Positions 1 through 7,414 of a stretch of DNA of 64,000 nucleotides are shown here, one piece after another (position 1 is the first letter of the stretch; each line of letters starts with the position of its first letter). The translations under genes were made by a program, and so were the position numbers. Source of the DNA: Gemmatimonadales bacterium (GTDB lineage: Bacteria > Gemmatimonadota > Gemmatimonadetes > Gemmatimonadales > GWC2-71-9); the NCBI GenBank assembly GCA_036500345.1, contig DASYCE010000026.1, positions 1 through 64,000 on the forward strand, read 5' to 3'. The notes under the pieces were generated by a model. That model made no database searches. It was not told the DNA's origin and saw only the letters and a program-made list of their open reading frames with translations.

Positions 1-1271
1 ACCCACGCCTGATGGTAGTCATCGCCGCCCGGCGAACCACGCAATGCGACCCAGGTCTTACCGCCGTCCTTGGTGCGGCTCACCGCGACGTTGGGGACGT
101 ACACGACGTCGGCGTTGTGCGGATCGACGGCGATGTGCTCGAAATACCACCCGCGACCCCACAGCGCATTGTCCCCCGACACCTTCGTCCAAGTGGCGCC
201 GGCGTCGTCGGAACGGAAGAAGCCACCTTGACCGGGCGCTGCACCGCCGCGGCCGCCACCCGCCGCTGGTGCTGGCGCGCCAGGTTCAGGAACGAGGCAA
301 TCGACCACCGCATACACGCGCCGCGGGTTGCTCGGCGCCACGGCAATTCCCGTCTTGCCGATCCCTTCCTTCGGCAAGCCGACGGTGAGTTGCTTCCACG
401 TGGTGCCGCCGTCCGTTGACTTGAAGATGCCGCCCCCGGGTCCGTTGGTCGGAGCATAGGTGTACCACGGCGGGCGACGGGTGTTCCAGAGACCGGCATA
501 GACGATCTTCGGATTGCTCGGGTCGATCACAACTTCCGCGGCACCGATGTTCTCGTCCTTGTAGAGCACTTTCTGCCACGTCTTCCCGCCATCGATGGTA
601 CGGAAGACGCCGCGCTCGGGACTCGCCGCATAGAGATGACCGATCACCGCGACAAAGGCGATGTTCGGGTTGCGTGGATCGACAGCGATCTTGCCGATGT
701 GCTGCGTGTTCTCAAGGCCCAGGTGCTGCCACGTCTTGCCAGCATCGGTGGACTTGTAGACACCGTTGCCGAATCCGGTCGAATCGCGCAGCGTTGATTC
801 ACCGGTGCCCACATACACCGTGTCGGGCGACGACGCCGCGACTGCAATCGCACCGATCGACGCCACCGGCTGTGAGTCGAACACTGGCGTCCAGACACGT
901 CCGGCATCGACCGTCTTCCACACACCGCCGTTGACCGCGCCAAAGTAGAACTCATTCGGCCGCCCCGGAACGCCGGTCACGGCATCGGTTCGGCCGCCGC
1001 GGAACGGACCGATGAGGCGCCATCGCAATCCCGAGAATGCCGATTCGTCCTGCGGCACGCCCATCCCATACTCGAACGGCGATGCGACCCGATCGCCGCG
1101 GAGCGCGCGGCCGAACGTCGGCCGCATCGCGGTGTACGCCACGCCGAGGCCCGCGGCCGCGAGAAAGTCGCGCCGGGTGGTCTCGGTTGGGGGCTCGGTT
1201 GTGGTGGAATCGGAAACGGGAGAGTCGGAGGAAAGCGGAAGGTGCTGATCGGACCCACGAGGTGACGCCAC
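1..1271 (-). CDS. Exported Asp-box (BNR/VPS10-like) repeat protein, 3' end outside window
   Basis: The reading frame stays open from about 1271 to the left window edge. It encodes at least six sialidase/VPS10-type Asp-boxes of the form S/T-x-D-x-G-x-T-W (for example KSTDAGKTW, RTIDGGKTW, KSTDGGTTW, RSDDAGATW, RTKDGGKTW), as in beta-propeller glycosyl-hydrolase-like or sortilin-like secreted proteins. About 30 residues after the start comes a twin-arginine signal (TTRRDFLAAAGLGVAYTA), so the protein is probably exported folded. The start chosen is GTG at 1271, with GGAG six bases upstream; no ATG precedes the Tat motif in this frame. A Gly/Ala-rich insert (GGGRGGAAPGQGG) lies between two repeats. 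The catalytic or binding function is unknown. Length cannot be judged because the C-terminus is missing. Confidence 0.85.
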   Translation of the reverse strand, partial: MASPRGSDQHLPLSSDSPVSDSTTTEPPTETTRRDFLAAAGLGVAYTAMRPTFGRALRGDRVASPFEYGMGVPQDESAFSGLRWRLIGPFRGGRTDAVTGVPGRPNEFYFGAVNGGVWKTVDAGRVWTPVFDSQPVASIGAIAVAASSPDTVYVGTGESTLRDSTGFGNGVYKSTDAGKTWQHLGLENTQHIGKIAVDPRNPNIAFVAVIGHLYAASPERGVFRTIDGGKTWQKVLYKDENIGAAEVVIDPSNPKIVYAGLWNTRRPPWYTYAPTNGPGGGIFKSTDGGTTWKQLTVGLPKEGIGKTGIAVAPSNPRRVYAVVDCLVPEPGAPAPAAGGGRGGAAPGQGGFFRSDDAGATWTKVSGDNALWGRGWYFEHIAVDPHNADVVYVPNVAVSRTKDGGKTWVALRGSPGGDDYHQAW

Positions 1272-1325
1272 GAGCAACTCCGGTGAGAGGCGAGGTTGGG
1301 AGCCACAATGATTTGCGAGGCCTCT

Positions 1326-1354
1326 CAATTAGCTGGCGCGACGGGTGGTGTCAA
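1326..1354 (-). promoter_or_regulatory. Predicted sigma-70-type promoter for the Asp-box protein
   Basis: Read on the minus strand there is a perfect TTGACA (1349-1354), a 17-bp spacer and TAATTG (1326-1331). The -10 element is poor, but the position, about 50 bases upstream of the GTG start with its GGAG ribosome-binding site, is sensible. Confidence 0.4.
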
Positions 1355-1493
1355 GTTATGGCGCGGTACATTGTTGCAAGGCGGATCGATTCGGATCGGC
1401 CAGGCGCCGGACGGGGCACCGCTCTGGCGTTTCGGGCTGCGTCCAGCCATTTTTCAGGGCTTCCTCCGACTACCATTTTCTCGAGTGACCGGC

Positions 1494-2162
1494 ATGGCGA
1501 CCACCCGTAAGGCAACAGCTACCACCGCGATCCCGGCGACAGGCGATCCCGACGCGCAGCCGTTCTTTACGCCGCAGCGGATCCGGATCTTCGGGATCGC
1601 TGGAGCAGCAGTGCTGGTCATCGGGCTCGTCGCGTGGTTCATGGTTGCCGCCGGGCAGCGGAAGCAGGCCTTCGCCGCCGAGGCACTCGAGCAGGCCCGC
1701 GATGCCGCCGCACAGCAGAACTGGGGCGTCGCCGTCCAGGGATTCACCCGGGTCGCCTCGTCGTACAGCGGAACTCCGGCGGCGTACGAAGCCAATCTCG
1801 GGCTGGCGCAGGCGAAGCTCGTCGCCGGCCAGAACGAGCTGGCCATTTCCACCCTCGAGGCGTTCCTGAAGACCAATCCGCCTCCGACCTACGCATCACC
1901 CGCCAACAACCTGCTCGGCACCGCCTACGAGAACATGGGGAAATTCGCCGAAGCTGAGGCTGCCTATCGCAAGGGATCGGACCTCGCCACCGTGGATTAC
2001 CTCAAGGCGAGCTCGCTCCTGGACGCAGGCCGGGCCGCCAGGCTCGCGAACAAGGCCGACGAGGCGAAGTCGATCTACACGGAGATCGTGACCAAGTACG
2101 CCAAGACCGCTGCGTACAGCGAAGCCCAGGTCCGGCTCGCTGAACTGACCGCACACTCCTGA
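1494..2162 (+). CDS. Membrane-anchored TPR protein
   Basis: This 222-residue protein has a cytoplasmic N-terminus of about 28 residues, one transmembrane helix (IFGIAGAAVLVIGLVAWF, about residues 31-48) and an Ala-rich alpha-helical remainder made of TPR-like pairs (for example NNLLGTAYENMGKFAEAEAA and LDAGRAARLANKADEAKSIY). The layout resembles YfgM/TPR_21 proteins, which assist envelope protein export, but family membership cannot be proved by eye. The ATG at 1494 was preferred over an in-frame ATG at 1296 because the extra 66 residues look like translated intergenic DNA. It is the only plus-strand gene left of dif in this window and may belong to the opposite replichore. Confidence 0.8.
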   Translation: MATTRKATATTAIPATGDPDAQPFFTPQRIRIFGIAGAAVLVIGLVAWFMVAAGQRKQAFAAEALEQARDAAAQQNWGVAVQGFTRVASSYSGTPAAYEANLGLAQAKLVAGQNELAISTLEAFLKTNPPPTYASPANNLLGTAYENMGKFAEAEAAYRKGSDLATVDYLKASSLLDAGRAARLANKADEAKSIYTEIVTKYAKTAAYSEAQVRLAELTAHS

Positions 2163-2184
2163 TTCGCTGATTTTCCCGCTGGGC

Positions 2185-2200
2185 GAGGAACGCCTTCCTC
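2185..2200 (+). terminator. Possible terminator hairpin after the TPR gene
   Basis: GAGGAA-CGCC-TTCCTC forms a perfect 6-bp stem with a 4-base loop 22 bases after the stop codon. There is no U tract, so intrinsic termination is uncertain. Confidence 0.3.
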
Positions 2201-2411
2201 TAGCAAGCGACCTGGTTTCTGCATGCCAGCAATCGACACCCAACGATTGCCGGGGCCTTCCTCCGGAACGACCAGCAGTGATGGACCGGACGAGCTGATT
2301 CAGCTGAACGCTTGCCAAGAGCTAGCCAGCCAGCTCGGCAATTCAGACCTAACCAACTGGAAGTAAACGGGTTACGTAGGTCACTGATTCAGCGATCTGG
2401 CTGTGTAAACT

Positions 2412-2439
2412 ACGACGTATAATGTATATTATGTTAAGT
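2412..2439. other. dif: dif site: XerC/XerD recombination site at the replication terminus
   Basis: The 28-bp site has the classic dif architecture: an XerC arm ending in ATAA, a 6-bp TGTATA centre and an XerD arm TTATGTTAAGT. Positions 2419-2437 (ATAATGTATATTATGTTAA) are identical to E. coli dif, giving 22 of 28 matches overall; I also count 21 of 28 against B. subtilis dif. dif is where tyrosine recombinases resolve chromosome dimers during FtsK-driven segregation. The context agrees: the site lies in a non-coding convergent gap, coding orientation becomes almost entirely minus to the right of it, and a XerD-type recombinase is encoded at 19130-20038. Comparison with the reference sites is from memory. 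Confidence 0.92.
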
Positions 2440-2444
2440 TGTAC

Positions 2445-2479
2445 GGTGGATAAGTGTGGGAAACCGATCGTTATCCACC
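2445..2479. repeat. Inverted repeat of two DnaA-box-like 9-mers beside dif
   Basis: GGTGGATAA (2445-2453) and TTATCCACC (2471-2479) form a perfect 9-bp inverted repeat with a 17-bp spacer, starting 5 bp after the dif XerD arm. Each arm matches the E. coli DnaA box TTATCCACA at 8 of 9 positions. It could bind DnaA or a terminus-specific accessory protein, or form a terminator-like structure for dapF, although no U tract follows. The function is unknown. Confidence 0.6.
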
Positions 2480-2529
2480 TTCCCCCATTGTCTATTGGTT
2501 TGGAAGCTCGCAGCAGGTTTGCTGGGAGT

Positions 2530-3372
2530 TCAGGAGAGCCAGACACCCCGCGCCACAACTCGCCCCTCGCCGCAGAGCCAGATGGCGGACCCGCGCCCGT
2601 GGTCCACGGTAGCGCTGACCGAAAGGATCCGACCGCTTGCGGAGAGGAACTGGAGCGGCAACGAGTCCAGCCCGACATCCGCGAGCGCGAGCGCCCCAGC
2701 CACCGTTCCAGTCCCGCAGGAGAGTGTCTCCGCCTCAATGCCGCGTTCATAGGTCCGAACGGTCCACGCCGGCGAGTCGCCCGCACCTCTAGTTCTACTG
2801 GAAGGTGAGGTCTGTGAGAGGAAGTTCACGTTGGCGCCACCAGCACCGAGCGCCGGATCGAATCTGAGGGTGCGTCCCCGCGCCATCACGTCGACTTTGG
2901 CGACATCGTCCACCAGGACGATCGCGTGTGGGACCCCGACGACGCCGAGGCGGATCCAGCGCTCGCCGGGCTGAAGCGTCGTGTCGACCGGCCGAGGGAC
3001 CGGGGCGTCCGGAAGGTGGAGCTCTGCCATCTGTCCGGGACCGACGCAGCGGGTCGCGAAAGTCGCCGCCTCGGTCACCAGGGTCATCCCTGCCGCGTCG
3101 GCCATCTCGAGTCGAGCTGCCAGACGGGTCGAGCAGAGCGCGGCGTTGCCGCACATCGGGGCCGGTGATCCGTCACTGTTGAAGTAGGTCATCCGAACAG
3201 TGTCGGGACCCTCGGGTGTGACGAAGACGAGTCCGTCGCCGCCGACGCCGTTCCGGCGATCACAGATTTCGGCGATCCGACCGGTCGTCCAGTCCTCCGG
3301 CGCGGAGGTCCGGCCGTCGATCATGACGAAATCGTTCCCCGAGCCGGTCATCTTGTGAAATACGATCGTCAT
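2530..3372 (-). CDS. dapF: Diaminopimelate epimerase
   Basis: DapF interconverts LL- and meso-diaminopimelate for lysine and peptidoglycan synthesis in the cytoplasm. The 280-residue protein starts with the family signature FHKMTGSGNDFVMID and carries both catalytic cysteines, in MCGNAALC (about residue 74) and ETLSCGTG (about residue 219). The usual CGNG of the first motif is CGNA here, and the second motif reads YERGIEAET instead of the common ERGxGET, so this is a divergent but apparently intact enzyme. The ATG at 3372 overlaps the upstream stop codon (ATGA). It is the last gene of the 15-gene kdsB operon and ends 91 bases from dif. Confidence 0.9.
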   Translation of the reverse strand: MTIVFHKMTGSGNDFVMIDGRTSAPEDWTTGRIAEICDRRNGVGGDGLVFVTPEGPDTVRMTYFNSDGSPAPMCGNAALCSTRLAARLEMADAAGMTLVTEAATFATRCVGPGQMAELHLPDAPVPRPVDTTLQPGERWIRLGVVGVPHAIVLVDDVAKVDVMARGRTLRFDPALGAGGANVNFLSQTSPSSRTRGAGDSPAWTVRTYERGIEAETLSCGTGTVAGALALADVGLDSLPLQFLSASGRILSVSATVDHGRGSAIWLCGEGRVVARGVWLS

Positions 3373-4100
3373 CCGAGCCGCCCGAACAAGCCCTGAAGCT
3401 GCAGCCACCAGACCATCCAGATCGCTTCGACTACGATCCGCCGGTTCATCTTGCTATGTCCTTCGCTGCGATCAGTGAAGATGATCGGTAGCTCCGTCAG
3501 CCTGAATCCCTTCTTCCACGCCCGAAAGGTCATCTCGATCTGAAAGGCGTAGCCATTGGACCGGACCTTGTCGAACGGGATCGCCGCCAGCACTTCCCTG
3601 CGGAAGCATTTGAAGCCGCCGGTGGCGTCCGTGAGCGGCAGGCGGGTGATCCAGCGTGCGTACTTGTTCGCGAACCACGACAGCAGCAGCCGGCTCATCG
3701 GCCAGTTGATCACGTTGACGCCGCTGGCATAGCGCGAGCCGATGATCAGGTCGCCGAGGCCGCCATCGCTGGCTGCCTGGAGGAAGCGCGGCAAATTGGC
3801 CGGGTCGTGCGAAAAATCGGCGTCCATCTCGAAGATGTGGGTGTAGTCGCGCTGAAGTGCCCAGTGGAATCCGGCGAGATAGGCCCGCCCCAGCCCTTCC
3901 TTCGTGGTCCGGTGGAGGACGTGGACACGCGGATCGGCCTCGGCGAACTGATCGGCGATCGCGCCGGTGCCGTCCGGCGACCCGTCATCGACGACGAGGA
4001 TGTCGAGCCGCGGATCCTGCTCGAGGATCGCCGGAACGATCTTCGGCAGATTCTCGCACTCATTGTATGTCGGAACAACCACCAGCCCGCGTTCAGCCAT
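3369..4100 (-). CDS. Polyprenol-phosphate mannosyltransferase-like GT2 glycosyltransferase
   Basis: This 243-residue protein resembles dolichyl/polyprenol-phosphate mannose synthase (Dpm1): VVPTYNECENLP at the N-terminus, VVDDGSPDGT near residue 42, and the metal-binding DxD in EMDADFSHDP. It would move a sugar from a nucleotide-sugar to undecaprenyl phosphate at the inner face of the cytoplasmic membrane. It has no C-terminal transmembrane domain, like the short bacterial and archaeal forms. The start MAERG at 4100 overlaps the upstream YfhO-like gene by 8 bp. A lipid-linked sugar donor for the neighbouring membrane protein is plausible but inferred. The sugar is not known. Confidence 0.85.
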   Translation of the reverse strand: MAERGLVVVPTYNECENLPKIVPAILEQDPRLDILVVDDGSPDGTGAIADQFAEADPRVHVLHRTTKEGLGRAYLAGFHWALQRDYTHIFEMDADFSHDPANLPRFLQAASDGGLGDLIIGSRYASGVNVINWPMSRLLLSWFANKYARWITRLPLTDATGGFKCFRREVLAAIPFDKVRSNGYAFQIEMTFRAWKKGFRLTELPIIFTDRSEGHSKMNRRIVVEAIWMVWWLQLQGLFGRLG

Positions 4101-6501
4101 CGGTCTTCCGGACGCCAATGCGGTCGATGCCGAGTACCACGACGACCAGGATCAGGGAGATCAGGGTGACGAGCTTCCCGGTTCCGTACGCCGCGATGTC
4201 GTACGTGAGCGTCACGCTCTTCGCCCCTGCCGGCAGCGGCACCGTGAGCAGCGACCCGTCGCCGCGCAAAGGCGTGACGTCCTTGCCATCGACGGTGGCG
4301 TGCCAATCCGGGTACCAGTTTTCAGCGACGACGAGGTAGCTCGTCTGCGGATCGGAACCGGTGAGCGCGACTGACATCGCACCCGGTGCCCATGCTGTCA
4401 GCTTCGCCTGGACGTTCGACGGCGCCGGAAGCGGCGCAGTGGAAGCGAGCGGCGGCGCGTTCACCGTCGCTGTGTCCGAAAAGACGACGTAGCTGTTCAG
4501 CGCGAAGGCAGTGCTCGCGACCGTCTGCGGAATCTGGTCATCGGCAAGCTTGGCAGCGGCCGGCACGACACGGACCCATTGAATCGCCGAATCGCGTTCG
4601 AAGAGGGTCCCTTCGCGTGGACCTTCCACCATGTCGGAGAGCTGCATCGGACCGGCGATGCGATGGTACCCCGGGATCGAGTCTGCGTTGCGTGCCAGCG
4701 CCACGTACTTGACCGCGAAGAGGTCCCACATGTGCGGCGCAAGCTGATATTGCCAGACGTTCTTTCCACCGAGGAGCGCGTCGAAGAATCGGTCTTCCAT
4801 GCCGTGATAACCGAGCAACATTGGAATGCCGTTGACCATCAGGCGCGCGCCGGCGTATAGCGTCAGCGAGGCGAATTGCTGATGCTGCTGCGGATCAGGA
4901 TTATCCGGGGACGCCGGTGAATAGACCCGGTACGGCAGCGGCGACTTTTCCATCAGCATCATGAACGGGTCGTCGGCGTAGACCGTTGAAGCAGGCGGAA
5001 ACCACGGCGCGAACTTCTGGAGGATCGACCAGTTGTCGCCGATGACGATCGCCGCGAGAAGAAGTGCCGCCGCCAGGCCGCGCAAGATCCCGCGCCGAAC
5101 CAGAATCACGATCACGGCGCCGACGATGATCACCGCGAGAAGCCGCGCGCTCCCGGCTGTCAGTTCCGGCGCGTTGGCAACGACCTCAGGCACCTTTGCC
5201 GGACCAGCGAGCCCCTCGGCGAGACCCTGAAGCGCGCCGACGACCCCAAGCAGCGCGATGCTGCCGAGGACCCCGAATATCGTGTAGATCGACCGCGTCG
5301 TCGACGTACCGTCGAAGAGACGGTCGACACCAAATCCCGCGAACACGCATCCGACCAGCGCCACGATGAAGAACGCCAATCCTGGGGCCCGGAACTGCCC
5401 CATCTTCGGCATCAGGATCCACAAGTGGTAGAACGGCGAATAGCCGCCCCATGACACCAGCAGAAAGAGGATTCCGATCACGCCGAGCGGCAGCAGGAGC
5501 TTGCGGCGCTTGACGGCACCAAAGCCGAGGATCGCCAGCGCGAAGATCACCGCGCCCATGTACGGCGTATCGGTCTTGAAGAAGTTCGGCCCCCAGTAGA
5601 ACTGATCGAGGCCATTGAACTGCGGGAGGATGATCGACATCAGTTCGACCGGCGCCATCCCCCAGCTGCTGGCATAGGCGTAGCCGAGACTTTCGCCACC
5701 GGCGCCGCGCGCGGTATACGCGACCATGTGCTGCACTGGAATGAGCTCGACCCCTGCGACACCAAGCCCCACCACGACGGCTGCGGCCGCACATGCCAGC
5801 GTGACGATCGGGTTCATCGTGGCGGGTCGCTCAGGATCGAGGAAGACCAGCCAGAGGGTGAAGAGTCCGCACGCAACCAGGATGTAGTACGCCGCCAGAT
5901 AGTGTGGTGTGAGCATCACCAGCCCGATCACCAGCGCAAACCAGCCGAAATAGCCGCGACGACCGCCGCGGATCGCGCGCAGCAGCGCGAGCAAGGCGAA
6001 TGGCGCCAGTGCTGCCGCGAAAAGTTTGCCGTCGTGCCCCGGATTCATCTGCGACGCCACGGCGCCAGTGAGTTCGTACGCCAGGCCGCCCACAACCGAT
6101 CCGGTCCAACTCACCCGCAGCGCCCGCAACAGCGCGTACATCGCGATGCCGGCGACGATGAAATGAATGAAGAAGGCGAGGGTCAGCGCCGTGTCGGCGC
6201 GGACGATCCAGCGAAGCCACGCAGTGGGGTAGAAGACGTCGAAATGTCCGGGCACCGCCCACAACGGCATCCCGCCGAAGATGTATGGATTCCATTGCGG
6301 AATGTGGCCGCTCTGGTGCATCCCCTGCTCTGCCAGCGCCCGGAAGGCGTAGCCTGCGACGATCTGGTCCTGGCCGCCGAGAAACTGCCCCGAGAGCATC
6401 GGGTAGAAGAGCGCCAGCGCGGCGACCAGGAATACCGCGCCCGCGATCAGGAGGGGGAACCTCGGCGTGAACCAGTCGTCAGACCGGGAGGATGATGTCA
6501 C
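4093..6501 (-). CDS. YfhO-like polytopic membrane protein
   Basis: This 802-residue protein has about 11-13 predicted transmembrane helices in its first two-thirds. An early extracytoplasmic loop has the GGQDQIVAGYAFRALAEQG and WNPYIFGGMPLW features typical of YfhO/GT-C-type proteins. A large periplasmic C-terminal domain (about residues 520-780) contains VVAENWYPDWHATVDG, and a final helix follows. YfhO-family members are thought to use polyprenyl-phosphate sugars to glycosylate envelope polymers, and the upstream and downstream glycosyltransferases fit this role. Substrate and acceptor are unknown. Its first 23 bases overlap the end of the preceding flippase-like gene. Confidence 0.8.
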   Translation of the reverse strand: MTSSSRSDDWFTPRFPLLIAGAVFLVAALALFYPMLSGQFLGGQDQIVAGYAFRALAEQGMHQSGHIPQWNPYIFGGMPLWAVPGHFDVFYPTAWLRWIVRADTALTLAFFIHFIVAGIAMYALLRALRVSWTGSVVGGLAYELTGAVASQMNPGHDGKLFAAALAPFALLALLRAIRGGRRGYFGWFALVIGLVMLTPHYLAAYYILVACGLFTLWLVFLDPERPATMNPIVTLACAAAAVVVGLGVAGVELIPVQHMVAYTARGAGGESLGYAYASSWGMAPVELMSIILPQFNGLDQFYWGPNFFKTDTPYMGAVIFALAILGFGAVKRRKLLLPLGVIGILFLLVSWGGYSPFYHLWILMPKMGQFRAPGLAFFIVALVGCVFAGFGVDRLFDGTSTTRSIYTIFGVLGSIALLGVVGALQGLAEGLAGPAKVPEVVANAPELTAGSARLLAVIIVGAVIVILVRRGILRGLAAALLLAAIVIGDNWSILQKFAPWFPPASTVYADDPFMMLMEKSPLPYRVYSPASPDNPDPQQHQQFASLTLYAGARLMVNGIPMLLGYHGMEDRFFDALLGGKNVWQYQLAPHMWDLFAVKYVALARNADSIPGYHRIAGPMQLSDMVEGPREGTLFERDSAIQWVRVVPAAAKLADDQIPQTVASTAFALNSYVVFSDTATVNAPPLASTAPLPAPSNVQAKLTAWAPGAMSVALTGSDPQTSYLVVAENWYPDWHATVDGKDVTPLRGDGSLLTVPLPAGAKSVTLTYDIAAYGTGKLVTLISLILVVVVLGIDRIGVRKTDG

Positions 6502-7414
6502 TCGGTTTTCTCCGGAAGAGAAGGAATGGCAATGCCACGCCGACCTCGTTGATCGTCAATGCTACGCGGGAAGCTGCGGCAATTGCCAGCGCCGGTGCGT
6601 CGCCGATCGTGTCGCGGAGGAGCATGAACAACGCGAGGTCCCTGATGCCGAACCCGGCCGGGATGAAGAGAAAGACGTAGCCGAGGACATAGGATGCGGC
6701 GAACCCGCCCGTTGCCGTAGTCCACGGAAGATCGATCCCCTGCAGCGTGCCGAGAAGGAGGAGCTGCAATGAGATGCCATAGCCGGCCCACGCCACGAGA
6801 TTGGCGAACAGAGCGGCGGCGAGCGCACTCGGATCGACCGGGCGGATGGCTTCCGGCCTGCCAAGGACGAATCCGATTCGCCGCGTGACCGACGGGGACG
6901 TGAGTCCGATCGCCATCACCAGGGCGAGCGATGCGAGCACGATCGCCGCCGTCGCGCCGAAGCCGCCGGCGAGGCGGTTGAGGAGGTCGGTGCCGGAGAG
7001 GGCAAGCGCCAGCATCGCGCCGGTTGCCAGCGACACCAGTTGCATGATAACTGCCGAGCCGGTCGCCGCCGTTGCCGACACGCCGCGCTGCTGGGCCATC
7101 ATCGCCATCCCGGCGATCGACCAGATCTTCCCGGGGATGTACTTGCCGAGGCTGGAGATGCTCCAGATTCTCGCGGCGTCGACGATACGCAGCCGTTCGC
7201 CCCACCCGGCCAGCACCGCGCGCCAGCCCCAGATGAGGACACCGTACATCGCCCACGTCACGATCAGCGCGGCAATGATGAATTCCCAGCGCAGGTGCCA
7301 GACAATCCGCTGCTCCTGCACCTTGGCCCAATCTGCTCGGGTCTTCTGGACCAGGAAATACAGAATGATTGCGCCGCCAACCGCCTGCGCCACGCGCCAA
7401 CTCGTCTTACGCAT
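6479..7414 (-). CDS. Flippase-like / lysylphosphatidylglycerol synthase TM-region protein
   Basis: This 311-residue integral membrane protein with about eight hydrophobic helices contains the family signature SLGKYIPGKIWSIAG near residue 86 and a C-terminal PAGFGIRDLALFMLL segment. These are characteristic of the UPF0104/AglD-like family, which shares the membrane domain of lysyl-PG synthase but lacks the catalytic domain. Members often sit in glycosylation loci and are proposed lipid flippases. The ATG at 7414 (MRKTSW) was preferred because it overlaps the upstream stop by 8 bp, as elsewhere in the operon, while the longer alternative lacks similarity to the family. The exact substrate is unknown. 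Confidence 0.8.
   Translation of the reverse strand: MRKTSWRVAQAVGGAIILYFLVQKTRADWAKVQEQRIVWHLRWEFIIAALIVTWAMYGVLIWGWRAVLAGWGERLRIVDAARIWSISSLGKYIPGKIWSIAGMAMMAQQRGVSATAATGSAVIMQLVSLATGAMLALALSGTDLLNRLAGGFGATAAIVLASLALVMAIGLTSPSVTRRIGFVLGRPEAIRPVDPSALAAALFANLVAWAGYGISLQLLLLGTLQGIDLPWTTATGGFAASYVLGYVFLFIPAGFGIRDLALFMLLRDTIGDAPALAIAAASRVALTINEVGVALPFLLFRRKPSDIILPV

Larger units (their letters stand above)
2163..2529. other. Convergent intergenic region containing dif
   Basis: These 367 bases lie between the 3' ends of the TPR gene (plus) and dapF (minus). I see no credible gene. They contain a 6-bp hairpin just after the TPR gene, a small palindrome AGCTGA-T-TCAGCT at 2293-2305, an AT-rich patch at about 2398-2440 that is unusual for this genome, the dif site, and an adjacent 9-bp inverted repeat. 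Confidence 0.7.

Noticed and set aside
1296-1493. N-terminal extension of the TPR membrane protein
   Set aside because: The extra residues are not membrane- or TPR-like, and the ATG at 1494 gives a normal single-pass protein.
2445-2479. Replication origin at the DnaA-box-like pair and AT-rich patch
   Set aside because: Only two imperfect boxes, no dnaA/dnaN/gyr genes nearby, and the adjacent dif plus gene orientation indicate the terminus.
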